A stretch of DNA of 64,000 nt, taken from the NCBI GenBank assembly GCA_021648285.1, contig JAKITC010000004.1:1-64000 (forward strand). Direction: 5' to 3'. How positions within the stretch are numbered: the first letter of the stretch is position 1; every line of letters starts with the position of its first letter. The position numbers and the translations under genes are program-made. The notes under the pieces were generated by a model. It searched no databases, was not told where the DNA came from, and saw nothing but the letters and a program-made list of their open reading frames with translations. Of the stretch, positions 36,027-45,552 are shown in pieces. Origin of the DNA: Sulfurimonas sp. (GTDB taxonomy: Bacteria > Campylobacterota > Campylobacteria > Campylobacterales > Sulfurimonadaceae).

Positions 36027-36152
36027 AAAATGAACATACAAAACTCAAAACAAAAAGCCTTAACGCAATATATTAGTATTACAAAATGACATATTTTTCT
36101 ATAAGCCAAATTCTTTACACTATGATATGCAAAACTATCAAGGATTTATAAG

Positions 36153-36740
36153 ATGAATCAACAAGATGCTATAAAAATATTTGAAGAAAAACAAGTGCGA
36201 ACTCTTTGGGATGAAGACCAAGAGGAGTGGTATGTTTCTATTGTAGATGTAATTGAAATTTTGGCAGAAAGTAAAAATCCTCAAGCATATTGGAGAAAGC
36301 TTAAGCAACGGCTAAAAGAAGAAGGAAATGAAACCGTGACAAATTGTCACGGTTTGAAAATGAAAGCAGCAGATGGCAAAATGAGGCTTACAGATGAGTG
36401 GAAAGACAAGGGTGTGCAAGAGGGATTGGAATTTGCAACTCTTACAGATATTATTACAAAGACTTGGGCTGATAAAACAAGCAAAGAGTATAAAATATTA
36501 AAAGGACTAAAAAAAGAAAACTTACGGGACAATATGACAAATACAGAACTTATTTTAAACATGCTTGCAGAAGCTTCTACCAAAGATATATCACAAGCAA
36601 CAAATCCTAAAAATTTAGATGAAAGTAAAAAAGTAGCTAAACAAGGTGGAGATGTGGCAAAAGAAGCACTTGAAGCAAAAACAGGTAAAAAAGTAGTGAC
36701 TGATTTAAATGCTAAGACAATATTGGAAAATAAAAAATGA
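36153..36740 (+). CDS. Bro-N/phage antirepressor-like protein
   Basis: A 195-residue protein of the Bro-N (phage antirepressor-like) type. The N-terminal domain KIFEEKQVRTLWDEDQEEWYVSIVDVIEIL...NPQAYWRKLKQRLKEEG is characteristic, followed by LKMKAADGKMRLTD. The C-terminal part (about 85-195) is a Lys-rich helical domain (AKQGGDVAKEALEAKTGKKVVTD) common to standalone chromosomal versions. Its position between two copies of a methyltransferase 5' end suggests arrival by insertion. Such genes are usually phage- or element-derived. The role is unknown. Confidence 0.75.
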   Translation: MNQQDAIKIFEEKQVRTLWDEDQEEWYVSIVDVIEILAESKNPQAYWRKLKQRLKEEGNETVTNCHGLKMKAADGKMRLTDEWKDKGVQEGLEFATLTDIITKTWADKTSKEYKILKGLKKENLRDNMTNTELILNMLAEASTKDISQATNPKNLDESKKVAKQGGDVAKEALEAKTGKKVVTDLNAKTILENKK

Positions 36741-36789
36741 AATTTCAGCACTTTTTGAAAGATTATTACCTCAACATGCAAAGAAAGAG

Positions 36790-37578
36790 ATGAATTTAAT
36801 TAAAATAAATAACTCAAACAGAGATGAATTAGAGATATATCATAAGCTTAGAGAAAATGCTTTTACAGAGGACAACAGCTTTATAGCAGATAGCCCAAAA
36901 GTTGTAAATATCCTTTTGCAGACTGATATACATGTAAAGAGTATATTGGCAACGCAGGAGTATTATAATGAGTTTGAAGAGTTGATATCTAAAAAGAGTA
37001 TCCCTAAACTTTTTGTGATAGATAAAAAAGAGATGCAGGAGATTATCGGGCACAAGATTCATCACAATTGTATGATGCATGGAATTCGTCCAAAAGAAAC
37101 ACCCTTAGAAAAACTAGATGATAATATAATAATGCTCGATGAAATAACTTCAACTGAAAATGTCGGCTCGATAGCAAGAAGTGCAGCAGCTCTTGGAGTT
37201 AATTCATACTTGCTCCCTGCTCAAGCGCCACATCCTTATTCTCGTAGAGCTTTACGAGTTTCTATGGGGCACATCACAAAGTTACATGTACATGTTTATG
37301 ATGATATATTTTCAACACTTACTATGCTAAAAGCCAATGATTATAAGATATTCGGGGCTGAGATTACTGAGGATTCAACTCCACTTATGGATGTAAAAAT
37401 CCCGAAAAAATGGGTAATGTTAATGGGTCACGAAGCTAAAGGACTCTCACAAGAAGTTATTGACATGTGTGATGAGATTGTAGAGATTGAGATGATGGAT
37501 GATATAAGAAGTTTTAATGTTGGAGTTGCTGCTTCAATATTAATGTATCAGTTTAAAAATAGTAAAAAATCAATATAA
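36790..37578 (+). CDS. TrmH/SpoU-family RNA 2'-O-methyltransferase
   Basis: A 262-residue SPOUT methyltransferase from ATG 36790; the track start at 36709 extends into the Bro-N gene. The three family motifs are present: motif 1 ITSTENVGSIARSAAALGV, motif 2 WVMLMGHEAKGLSQEVIDMCD and motif 3 EIEMMDDIRSFNVGVAASILMYQF, forming the knotted SAM site. An N-terminal extension of about 110 residues is probably the RNA-binding part. The exact target (tRNA or 23S rRNA) is not evident. The Asn in TSTENVGSIARSA is intact. Confidence 0.87.
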   Translation: MNLIKINNSNRDELEIYHKLRENAFTEDNSFIADSPKVVNILLQTDIHVKSILATQEYYNEFEELISKKSIPKLFVIDKKEMQEIIGHKIHHNCMMHGIRPKETPLEKLDDNIIMLDEITSTENVGSIARSAAALGVNSYLLPAQAPHPYSRRALRVSMGHITKLHVHVYDDIFSTLTMLKANDYKIFGAEITEDSTPLMDVKIPKKWVMLMGHEAKGLSQEVIDMCDEIVEIEMMDDIRSFNVGVAASILMYQFKNSKKSI

Positions 37579-37611
37579 TATGTTGATAGATATTAAAAGA
37601 GAGAATTTGAT

Positions 37612-38871
37612 ATGGAAAATGTATACTTAGGGCGCCAACCGATTCTTGATTTAGACGGTAATCTTAACTCTTATGAAGTTTTATACAGAGAGGGGCATGA
37701 CCCGAAAAAAGGCATTAGTAATCGTTTTGTCAGTGCGGCTGTAATTAACAGTGTTTTAAATAAGTTTGGAACACATGCAGTACTTGGAAATCGTAAAGCA
37801 TTTGTAAAAGTTGATGAAAAATTTTTAATGAATGACTTGATTTTCACGATTCCAAATAATTTTTTTATATTTTCAATAGTATATATTGATGTAACTGATA
37901 AAGTAATAGAGAGATTTGAGCAATTAAAAGCCAAAGGGTATGAATTAGCCATAAATGATATAGCTATAAATGAAGAAGATCTTCAAAAGTATGCAAATGT
38001 ATTGGACTCACTCTCTTATGTTAAGATAGATTTTGACAAATACTTCAAAGAAGATTCTTCCGTTAAAAGTATAATCCACTCTCTAAAAAACAATAATATT
38101 AAAGTTGTTGCTACAAAAATTGAAGATGCATATGAATATGATTTAGCCAAGAAGATGGGATGTGATCTTTTTCAAGGTTATTTCTTTGCAAAACCAAATA
38201 TTATTGAACATGCAAAATATGATTCTACCCATGCAAATATACTTAAATTATATACGATACTGATGGAAGACACAAACATAGATGAAATAGTTGCAGAATT
38301 TGAAAAAAATCATGCTATAACTGTTCAGTTATTACAGTATATAAATTCAGGTGCTTTTCATTTTAAAAACAGAATCTCGTCAATGCATCATATTTTAACA
38401 CTGGTTGGACGAGCTCCTCTTGCTCAATGGTTGATGCTGATGATTTACTCAAAATCTGTAGCTAAGAGCAGTGAACTACCCCCTTTAATGTTGATGGTGA
38501 AACATCGTACAGAGTTGATTGTGGAGATTTTGAAAAAAATAGAACCTGATGTCAGAAGTAACACATTGGGTAAAGCTTATTTTGTTGGGGTTTTATCTCT
38601 TATTGACACAGTGTTTGGTGTGGAGTTGAAAATAATATTAAAAGACATGCATGTTGGTGATGCTATAAAAAAAGCTCTTTTAGAGGATGAAGGTATTCTT
38701 GGAGAAATCTATGCATTAGTAAGAGATATTGAATCATTTCATACACAAGGTATAGAAGATTTTGTTCAAAAACATAATATAGAAAAAAGTATGATAGATG
38801 AGTTGTCACTAAAAAGTATGCAAGAAGCTACAGCTTTTGAAGATGCAGTTTGTTCAACGCCGAACTCTTAA
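37612..38871 (+). CDS. EAL/HDOD domain signalling protein (YuxH-like)
   Basis: A 419-residue protein with an N-terminal degenerate EAL domain (YLGRQPILDLDGNLNSYEVLYR; later DLFQGYFFAKP) and a C-terminal HDOD domain (about 205-400; QLLQYINSGAFHFKNRISSMHHILTLVG). The catalytic ExL motif is EVL and several metal ligands are absent, so it probably binds c-di-GMP or acts as a scaffold and is not a phosphodiesterase. It stands alone with its own ribosome site (AGAGAG). Confidence 0.85.
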   Translation: MENVYLGRQPILDLDGNLNSYEVLYREGHDPKKGISNRFVSAAVINSVLNKFGTHAVLGNRKAFVKVDEKFLMNDLIFTIPNNFFIFSIVYIDVTDKVIERFEQLKAKGYELAINDIAINEEDLQKYANVLDSLSYVKIDFDKYFKEDSSVKSIIHSLKNNNIKVVATKIEDAYEYDLAKKMGCDLFQGYFFAKPNIIEHAKYDSTHANILKLYTILMEDTNIDEIVAEFEKNHAITVQLLQYINSGAFHFKNRISSMHHILTLVGRAPLAQWLMLMIYSKSVAKSSELPPLMLMVKHRTELIVEILKKIEPDVRSNTLGKAYFVGVLSLIDTVFGVELKIILKDMHVGDAIKKALLEDEGILGEIYALVRDIESFHTQGIEDFVQKHNIEKSMIDELSLKSMQEATAFEDAVCSTPNS

Positions 38872-38922
38872 TATACAAGCTAAAAAATAAAAATAATACT
38901 ATAAATTAAAAGGGAATAAACT

Positions 38923-39279
38923 ATGAATTTTCAAAATGAAGAGCTACCAGAAGGTGCTGTTAAAGTTGGTGCAACTCCAAATATGACAGAAGTAACAGTT
39001 GTAAAAGGAATACTTAAAAATCATCTTGCTCCAAAAGGTAAATTTGGACTTGTAGTAGTCGAAGAGGGTTCGTTGCAGTATGTTTGGGAAGATGACAAAG
39101 ATAATGTTTTAGATGCCGATAAAGATCATCCAATAGTTATTGAACCTGAGAGATATCACAATGTAGTTATTACCGGTCCAGTTGTTTTTCGTGTAGAATT
39201 TTATAAAGTTTTACAAAAAGATGAAGAGCATAAAGAGGGTGATAGACCCGGTGAAGTATTTTGTGAGTGTATGGGTTAA
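38923..39279 (+). CDS. DUF1971 cupin-like protein (TehB N-domain type)
   Basis: A 118-residue single-domain protein of the DUF1971 family, a small beta-barrel also fused to some tellurite-resistance TehB proteins. Visible motifs are LKNHLAPKGKFGLVVVEEGSLQYVW and the conserved VIEPERYHNVVITGPVVFRVEFY. AAAGGGA precedes the ATG. It is followed three bases later by ywbE, a frequent neighbour pair. The biochemical role is unknown. Confidence 0.82.
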   Translation: MNFQNEELPEGAVKVGATPNMTEVTVVKGILKNHLAPKGKFGLVVVEEGSLQYVWEDDKDNVLDADKDHPIVIEPERYHNVVITGPVVFRVEFYKVLQKDEEHKEGDRPGEVFCECMG

Positions 39280-39282
39280 CAT

Positions 39283-39477
39283 ATGGCAGATGGTACAAAA
39301 CGAGCTAATATAAAAAGCGGGATGAGTGTAGCGATAGTTCTTAAACAAGACCAAGAGAGTGGACTGCTTACGGACGGCATAGTGCGTGATATTTTAACAA
39401 AATCTGCCACTCATCCTCATGGAATTAAAGTTCGTCTTATGAGTCGTGAAGTTGGACGAGTCAAGGAAATATACTAA
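39283..39477 (+). CDS. ywbE: YwbE family protein (DUF2196)
   Basis: A 64-residue protein clearly of the YwbE/DUF2196 family: RANIKSGMSVAIVLKQDQESGLLTDGIVRDILT followed by HPHGIKVRLMSREVGRVKEI. The fold is SH3-like and may bind RNA, but the function is not known. It starts just after the DUF1971 stop and is followed by the RNA helicase gene dbpA, which fits an RNA-related role. Confidence 0.88.
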   Translation: MADGTKRANIKSGMSVAIVLKQDQESGLLTDGIVRDILTKSATHPHGIKVRLMSREVGRVKEIY

Positions 39478-39519
39478 AACTCTAGCTAACTAATGTTATA
39501 ATTCTAAAAAAGATTTTTA

Positions 39520-40887
39520 ATGACCACAAAATTTTCAAACCTCCTACTTTCAAAAGAGATGCTTCATAACCTAAATGAAATTGGGTATAAAGAGATGACT
39601 CCCATCCAGGCTGAGAGCCTGCCTTATATTTTAGAAGGTCGTGATGTAATCGCACAAGCAAAAACCGGAAGCGGAAAAACAGCAGCATTTGGTATAGGAC
39701 TGCTGACAAAACTACAAGTGAAAAAGTTTAGAGTTCAAACACTAATCCTCTGTCCAACTCGTGAGTTGGCAGACCAAGTGGCAAAAGAGCTTCGTATGCT
39801 GGCACGTGCTACTCACAATGTTAAAATTTTAACTCTTTGTGGTGGAACAGCTTTTGGACCACAACTAGGTTCTCTTCGTCATGGTGCTCACATAATTGTC
39901 GGAACTCCCGGGCGAATATTAAAACACCTCAAAAAAGAGACACTTTCACTTGAACATATGGATACATTAGTTCTTGATGAAGCTGATAGAATGTTAGATA
40001 TGGGTTTTAGTGAGGAGATAAATGAAGTATTGGAATTTGCTCCAAAAGAGAGACAGACTCTTCTTTTTTCAGCAACTTACACTGATGAAATTTTGGATAT
40101 AAGCACAACTCTGCAAAAAGATGCTGTAAATATTAAAACAACTTCTACTGAGACAACAAATAAAATCACTGAGTATTTTTATGAAGTAGATCATGGAGAA
40201 AAACTAAATACACTTGTAAATATTTTTAGTAATTTTGAACCTGAAAATGTCATAGTTTTTTGTAACACAAAGATAGAAGCAGATGAAATTGCTAACACTT
40301 TGCAGAAAAAAAACATAGATGCACTTGCAATACACGGGGACTTAGAGCAGTATGAAAGAAATGATGTGTTAGTACAGTTTGCTAACAAAAGTGCTACCGT
40401 ATTAGTCGCAACAGATGTAGCAGCAAGGGGATTAGACATAAAAGAGCTTTCGATGGTTGTAAACTATGATATCCCTCATTCAGAAGAGACTTATACTCAC
40501 AGAATCGGACGAACAGGACGCGCGGGGAAAGAAGGCTTGGCTTTTACTCTTTACGAAGCAAATGAAATACGAAATGCAGATGAATATAAGAACGATACTC
40601 GTATTTTTGAAGATGCAAGTTCACTCAAAGTTGTAAATAATTTTGATATGAAACCTGTCAATGTTACTCTCGTAATCGAGGGCGGCAAAAAAGATAAAGT
40701 TCGTGCAGGCGACCTGCTTGGTGCTTTAACAGGTGATGCAGGTCTCTCAGGAAGCAGTATTGGAAAGATAGATATTTATGACAGACAGAGTTATGTAGCT
40801 ATTGAGAATTCCAAGATTGACGAAGCACATGACAAACTCAAAAATGGGAAAATAAAAGGTAAAAAGTTTTCAGTTTGGATTCTCTAA
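39520..40887 (+). CDS. dbpA: ATP-dependent RNA helicase DbpA
   Basis: A 455-residue DEAD-box helicase. Motifs: Q-motif PIQAESLPYIL, Walker A AKTGSGKTA, DEAD in VLDEADRML, SAT, and HRIGRTGRAG. The last 75 residues (VNVTLVIEGGKKDKVRAGDLLGALTG...SVWIL) are the DbpA RNA-binding domain, which directs the enzyme to 23S rRNA hairpin 92 during large-subunit assembly. Its end overlaps the following gene by 13 bases. Confidence 0.92.
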   Translation: MTTKFSNLLLSKEMLHNLNEIGYKEMTPIQAESLPYILEGRDVIAQAKTGSGKTAAFGIGLLTKLQVKKFRVQTLILCPTRELADQVAKELRMLARATHNVKILTLCGGTAFGPQLGSLRHGAHIIVGTPGRILKHLKKETLSLEHMDTLVLDEADRMLDMGFSEEINEVLEFAPKERQTLLFSATYTDEILDISTTLQKDAVNIKTTSTETTNKITEYFYEVDHGEKLNTLVNIFSNFEPENVIVFCNTKIEADEIANTLQKKNIDALAIHGDLEQYERNDVLVQFANKSATVLVATDVAARGLDIKELSMVVNYDIPHSEETYTHRIGRTGRAGKEGLAFTLYEANEIRNADEYKNDTRIFEDASSLKVVNNFDMKPVNVTLVIEGGKKDKVRAGDLLGALTGDAGLSGSSIGKIDIYDRQSYVAIENSKIDEAHDKLKNGKIKGKKFSVWIL

Positions 40888-41387
40888 AATATCTGAATCA
40901 CTATCCAGAAGCTACAAAGAATCAAGTTCTTGAGCTTATAACGAGAGATAAGCTGACAGATTATCTTTTAGACAAATATCCAAATCAACATGTCAAAAAG
41001 AGCGATAAGGAACTTTTTTCTTATGTAAATGAACTTAAAAACACTCATATGAAAAAAGTTGCTCCACTTAATAAAGTTATTTATGATGGTAAAATAAACG
41101 TTATTCATAACGCTTTAGGAACCCACCAATTTATTTCACGAGTACAGGGCGGTAAACTAAAAACAAAAAACGAGATTCGTATAGCTTCCATGTTCAAAAG
41201 TGTTCCCGAGGAATTCTTGAAGATGATTGCAGTACATGAGTTGGCTCATTTTAAAGAGAAAGAACATAACAAAGCATTTTATAAATTATGTGTATATATG
41301 CAACCATTTTATATTCAAGTAGAGTTTGATTTGAGGCTTTATTTAACACATATGGATATTTTGGGTAAGATAGATAAATGGAAATAA
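40875..41387 (+). CDS. YgjP-like zinc metallopeptidase-domain protein
   Basis: A 170-residue protein with the zinc signature HELAHFKEKEHNKAFY (H-E-x-x-H, third His ligand after five residues), typical of the YgjP/SprT-like (DUF45) family. The function in bacteria is unclear. The proposed start is TTG 40875, which overlaps the dbpA end; no better ATG occurs before residue 58, so translational coupling to dbpA is likely. Confidence 0.78.
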   Translation: MDSLKYLNHYPEATKNQVLELITRDKLTDYLLDKYPNQHVKKSDKELFSYVNELKNTHMKKVAPLNKVIYDGKINVIHNALGTHQFISRVQGGKLKTKNEIRIASMFKSVPEEFLKMIAVHELAHFKEKEHNKAFYKLCVYMQPFYIQVEFDLRLYLTHMDILGKIDKWK

Positions 41388-41432
41388 ATTGTTTGATATG
41401 ATATTTTCTTACTTTAATAAACTAGGAACTGT

Positions 41433-43643
41433 ATGAAGTACTCTTTAATCTTAAAAATCTTTATTCCTATTCTATTTCTTGTGATTGCAGAAATTATTGT
41501 TATTACAGAATTTTCTTCTAATCTTCATAAATCTAAGCTTTATGAAGAGAGTGTTAGTAGTGCAATTCAGGCGGCTAAGCAGTATAAAGAAATACGTTCA
41601 TACTATAATGATTATGTAGTTAGTAAAATTTCTCAGAACTCCGGCATACTTATAGATTTAAACCATAAAAATATTCCCAACACTATTCCACTGCCAGCTA
41701 CGATGATACACGATCTAAGCGAGATAGTAAATAAAAAACTAAATGGTATGCAGATTAAAATTTATAGTGACTATCCATTTCCAAATCGCATCAATAGAAA
41801 GTTGGATGATTTTGAAAAATCGTCAATGCAGTATTTTAGAAACAATAAATCGAGAGAACCTAGAATCTCTCAAGAGACTCAAAACGGGCTAGAAGTTATA
41901 CGCGTAGCTATAGCTGATGAAATGACAAGTTTGACATGTGTTGATTGTCATAATTCTTACTTAGATACGCCGAAAAATGATTGGAAACTTGATGATATCA
42001 GGGGTGTACTAGAAGTAATAATTCCTCTGCAGACACAGATAAATAACAATAACACAGTTACAAAATATATAAATATTACTGTTATTGCTTCGAGTTTAAT
42101 AGTTTTGATAATGATATATCTAATAATTTTGCATTTTTCTAAAATTGAAAGAGAAGATAAAGATAAATTACTACAAAAGCAGAAAAAACTAAACAAAGCC
42201 ATTTTGTCTTTTGATAAAAATGTAATCTCATTAAGTGCGGATTTAAATGGAGTTATTACTTATGTTAGTCAGGCTCTATGTGATATTAGTGGATATGACA
42301 AAGAAGAATTATTAGGTAAATCACACAATATTTTACGACATCCTGACATGTCTAAAGAAACTTATAAAGAACTATGGACAGAGATAAAAAAAGGAAACAC
42401 TTGGGATGGTGAAATAAGAAATAAAAAGAAAAATGGAGGCTATTATTGGGTTAGAACTACAATAATACCAGAGTATGATAATGATAAATTAATTGGATAC
42501 AGTTCAATTCGTCACGATATAACGGCACAAAAAGTAAAAGAAGAATTTTTCTCTAATATGAGTCATGAACTTCGAACACCGCTAAATGCTATTCTCGGTT
42601 TTGTTGGTATCTTAGGCAAGCAAATAGATGATAAAAAACATAAAGATTATTTAAAATATATAGGTTCTAATTCACAACAGTTATTAAGCTTGATAAACGA
42701 CATATTAGATCTTTCAAAAATCAACAATGGAGATTTTACTATTGATAAATATAAATCTAATGCTTATGATGAAATTACAAATAATATCAATCGTTTTAAT
42801 GGAGTGCTTGCCAGTAGCTATATTTTATTCTCTTTCAATATAGATAAACACCTGCAAGGCGTATTTATAGCAGATTGGCTGAGAGTGAGTCAAATAATAT
42901 TAAACCTTGTTTCTAATGCAATAAAATTTACGCCCAACAATGGAATGATTTCATTAGATGTAGATTATATTGATAAATCTTTAGTTATTGTTGTAACGGA
43001 TACCGGAATAGGTATGAGTCCTGAAGTGCAAGATAAAATATTTAAGCCTTTTGTCCAAGCTGACGGTTCTACTACCAGAAAGTACGGAGGTACAGGTTTA
43101 GGTCTAAGTATTACGCAAAATCTTATTGAAATGATGCAAGGAAAACTGGAAGTTGAAAGTGTAGAGGGAGAAGGTTCATCATTTACAGTTGAAATTCCGG
43201 TTGAAAAGATCTCTTCAGATATTGTTACGCATGAAGAAATTAATTTTGATGAAATACAAAACATTCCTTTAAGCGGGAGAGTATTGGTTGCAGAGGACAA
43301 TAAAACAAACCAGCTGTTAGTTAAACTTCTTTTAGAAGACATGGGTGTAGAGTGTGATATAGCCGAAGATGGAGCGAAAGCTTTAAAAATGTATGATCCT
43401 TCTATTCATGAACTTATACTTATGGATGAAAATATGCCAAATATGAATGGTGTTGTTGCAATGCATAAAATAAGAGAAAAATATAAAGATGATTGCGGAC
43501 CGATAATAGCACTTACTGCCAATGTTATGAAGGGTGACAAGGAGCGCTTTATAAAAGAGGGTATGGATGACTATATTCCAAAACCTATAGATGAAAATCA
43601 CCTCAACAAAGTGCTTACAAAGTTTTTAAAAAAGAAAGATTAG
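41433..43643 (+). CDS. hybrid histidine kinase with periplasmic haem-c (Tll0287-like) sensor
   Basis: A 736-residue membrane kinase. Domains: TM1 (about 7-27); a periplasmic Tll0287-like/DUF3365 sensor with a covalent haem motif CVDCHNSY near residue 170; TM2 (about 210-232); PAS (about 262-365, YVSQALCDISGYDKEELLGKSHNILRHPDM); DHp box FFSNMSHELRTPLNAILGF; HATPase (NLVSNAIKFTP, DTGIGMS, GGTGLGLSI); and a C-terminal receiver (VLVAEDNKTNQLLVKLL; LILMDENMPNMNG with the phospho-Asp). It probably senses redox state or a gas ligand. No regulator gene is adjacent. Confidence 0.9.
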   Translation: MKYSLILKIFIPILFLVIAEIIVITEFSSNLHKSKLYEESVSSAIQAAKQYKEIRSYYNDYVVSKISQNSGILIDLNHKNIPNTIPLPATMIHDLSEIVNKKLNGMQIKIYSDYPFPNRINRKLDDFEKSSMQYFRNNKSREPRISQETQNGLEVIRVAIADEMTSLTCVDCHNSYLDTPKNDWKLDDIRGVLEVIIPLQTQINNNNTVTKYINITVIASSLIVLIMIYLIILHFSKIEREDKDKLLQKQKKLNKAILSFDKNVISLSADLNGVITYVSQALCDISGYDKEELLGKSHNILRHPDMSKETYKELWTEIKKGNTWDGEIRNKKKNGGYYWVRTTIIPEYDNDKLIGYSSIRHDITAQKVKEEFFSNMSHELRTPLNAILGFVGILGKQIDDKKHKDYLKYIGSNSQQLLSLINDILDLSKINNGDFTIDKYKSNAYDEITNNINRFNGVLASSYILFSFNIDKHLQGVFIADWLRVSQIILNLVSNAIKFTPNNGMISLDVDYIDKSLVIVVTDTGIGMSPEVQDKIFKPFVQADGSTTRKYGGTGLGLSITQNLIEMMQGKLEVESVEGEGSSFTVEIPVEKISSDIVTHEEINFDEIQNIPLSGRVLVAEDNKTNQLLVKLLLEDMGVECDIAEDGAKALKMYDPSIHELILMDENMPNMNGVVAMHKIREKYKDDCGPIIALTANVMKGDKERFIKEGMDDYIPKPIDENHLNKVLTKFLKKKD

Positions 43644-45523
43644 CTATTCTCGATTTCTAGTAATTTTTTCTCATAATTTTCTGTGATTTCATCCAGCTCG
43701 GTTTGTGCTATTTCTAAAAGCTCAAACATCTCTTCAACTTCATTCTCTTGCTTGGATACTACTTTTGAAAGCTCCATGAGTCTAGAACTGTCTCTAGAGT
43801 TTGAGACTTCTATCAGCTCTTGATGGTTTAGCTCCAAACTCTCTTCAATCTCCATAATAGAACTCTCAAATTTTTCAACTCTCTTTTTTAGAGGTGCGGT
43901 TACCTTATTTCTCTCGCGGACTAATTCAGCCTTTAGCTTCTTGTTCTCTTTATTGTTAGATTTTGGAGCAGATTTTATCTTATCTTCCTGCTCTTCTCCA
44001 CCCAGGTGGTCCCTCTCTCTAGCTTTGCTAGATTCACCTTGTTCTTCCCAGCCAATTTTTTCTAAGAACAGATCGTACCCGCCGTCAAAATACTCAGCAC
44101 CATCTTTTGCAAAGATGACAAGTCTGTCACATACACGACGTAGCAACTCTTCAGAGTGAGTTACGATGACAACTGCACCGTCAAAGTTTTGTATAGCACA
44201 TGTGAGTGCCTCAATAGAATCCATATCGAGGTGATTGGTAGGCTCATCAAGAAAAAGCAGGTTTACTTCTCTGGCTAATATCTGCCCAAGCATAACACGG
44301 CTTTTTTCTCCTCCTGATAACAGCGAAACTTTTTTATCAGCAGAGTCTCCGCTAAACATCATAGCACCACAGATACTTCTGATGACTTGAGTTGATAGTT
44401 TTGTATTTGCTGAGTGTATTTCATCCGTAACAGTCGCAGTCGGATGAAGACGGGCTATGTTTGTCTGACCAAAGTGAGCAAACTCAATAGATGGATGAGA
44501 ACTTATGTCACCGCTAAGTTCTTTTAACTCTTTTGCAAGAACATTAAGCAGAGTTGACTTACCTTTACCGTTTTTACCGATAATCCCAAGGCATTCACCT
44601 TTTTTGATGTTAAAAAATATATCTTTAAAGAGTACATTCTCAGGTGTGTAACCAAAACTAAGATCATTTACCTCAAGCATTATCTTTGCCGGCGTCTCTT
44701 TGAAGTTAAAATCAAAGGCAAGAGTGGAATCAAAAGACAAATTATCCATCAAGTCCATTTTTTCGAGCTGTTTTACTTTTGATTGAGCAAGTGCGGCAGT
44801 TGAAGCACGAGCCTTGTTTTTAGCTATAAATTCTTTAAGCTCTTTTACTTTTTTGTCTTGTGCGATTTTCTGTTTTCCATATAGCTCATCATTTGCACTT
44901 AGCTGCTCATAAAATTTGTGAGTATCTCCAGGAATAACGTTTAGCTGTTTACGCACAATACCCATAGTGTGTGTACAAACCCCGTCCATAAAATCTCTAT
45001 TGTGAGTAATCAGAATAACTTCGCCCTCAAAGGCTCTTAAAAAACTTTTCAGCCATCTAAGTGAAATAATATCAAGATAGTTGGTAGGTTCATCTAAAAG
45101 CAGTAAGTTTGGTTCAGTAACTAGAAGTTTTGCAAGGTTTATACGGATTTGAAAACCACCTGAAAAAGAGAGCGGGTCTTTGTCTAAATCTTCTACTCCA
45201 AATCCTAGACCAAAAAGAATCTTCTCAACTCTGTAAACATCATATTTCATCTCATCGGTAAGTGCTAAAGCCGCCTCTTCTCTTAGAGTGCTCTCACTAA
45301 ATTCCAAATGCTGTTTTAATGTACCGATTTTATAGTTTTTTGGGATGATTATATCACCGCTATCGGGAGACTCTTCATCTAAAATAATTTTAAAAAGAGT
45401 AGATTTACCGCTTCCGTTTCGACCTACTAAACCAACCCTGTTTCCAGAGTTTAGTTTGAAATTTAAGTTGCTGAACAGCTCTTGTTTACCGAAGTTTTTA
45501 CAGATATTTACTAGTTGAATCAT
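43640..45523 (-). CDS. ABC-F family ATPase
   Basis: A 627-residue soluble protein with two ABC cassettes and no membrane domain: Walker A GRNGSGKSTL and GKNGKGKSTL, signatures SFSGGFQIRINLAKLL and LSGGEKSRVMLGQIL, Walker B LLLLDEPTNYLD and LLFLDEPTNHLD. A Lys/Glu-rich coiled coil fills residues 500-627, as in Uup/YheS-type members. ABC-F proteins act on the ribosome or DNA repair intermediates. It converges with the upstream kinase, overlapping by four bases. Confidence 0.9.
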   Translation of the reverse strand: MIQLVNICKNFGKQELFSNLNFKLNSGNRVGLVGRNGSGKSTLFKIILDEESPDSGDIIIPKNYKIGTLKQHLEFSESTLREEAALALTDEMKYDVYRVEKILFGLGFGVEDLDKDPLSFSGGFQIRINLAKLLVTEPNLLLLDEPTNYLDIISLRWLKSFLRAFEGEVILITHNRDFMDGVCTHTMGIVRKQLNVIPGDTHKFYEQLSANDELYGKQKIAQDKKVKELKEFIAKNKARASTAALAQSKVKQLEKMDLMDNLSFDSTLAFDFNFKETPAKIMLEVNDLSFGYTPENVLFKDIFFNIKKGECLGIIGKNGKGKSTLLNVLAKELKELSGDISSHPSIEFAHFGQTNIARLHPTATVTDEIHSANTKLSTQVIRSICGAMMFSGDSADKKVSLLSGGEKSRVMLGQILAREVNLLFLDEPTNHLDMDSIEALTCAIQNFDGAVVIVTHSEELLRRVCDRLVIFAKDGAEYFDGGYDLFLEKIGWEEQGESSKARERDHLGGEEQEDKIKSAPKSNNKENKKLKAELVRERNKVTAPLKKRVEKFESSIMEIEESLELNHQELIEVSNSRDSSRLMELSKVVSKQENEVEEMFELLEIAQTELDEITENYEKKLLEIENS

Positions 45524-45552
45524 AAGGCTCTTTTATTTTTTTAATATGCGCA

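Noticed and set aside
36347-36781. 144-aa minus-strand ORF
   Set aside because: Antisense to the Bro-N gene, which has clear family motifs.
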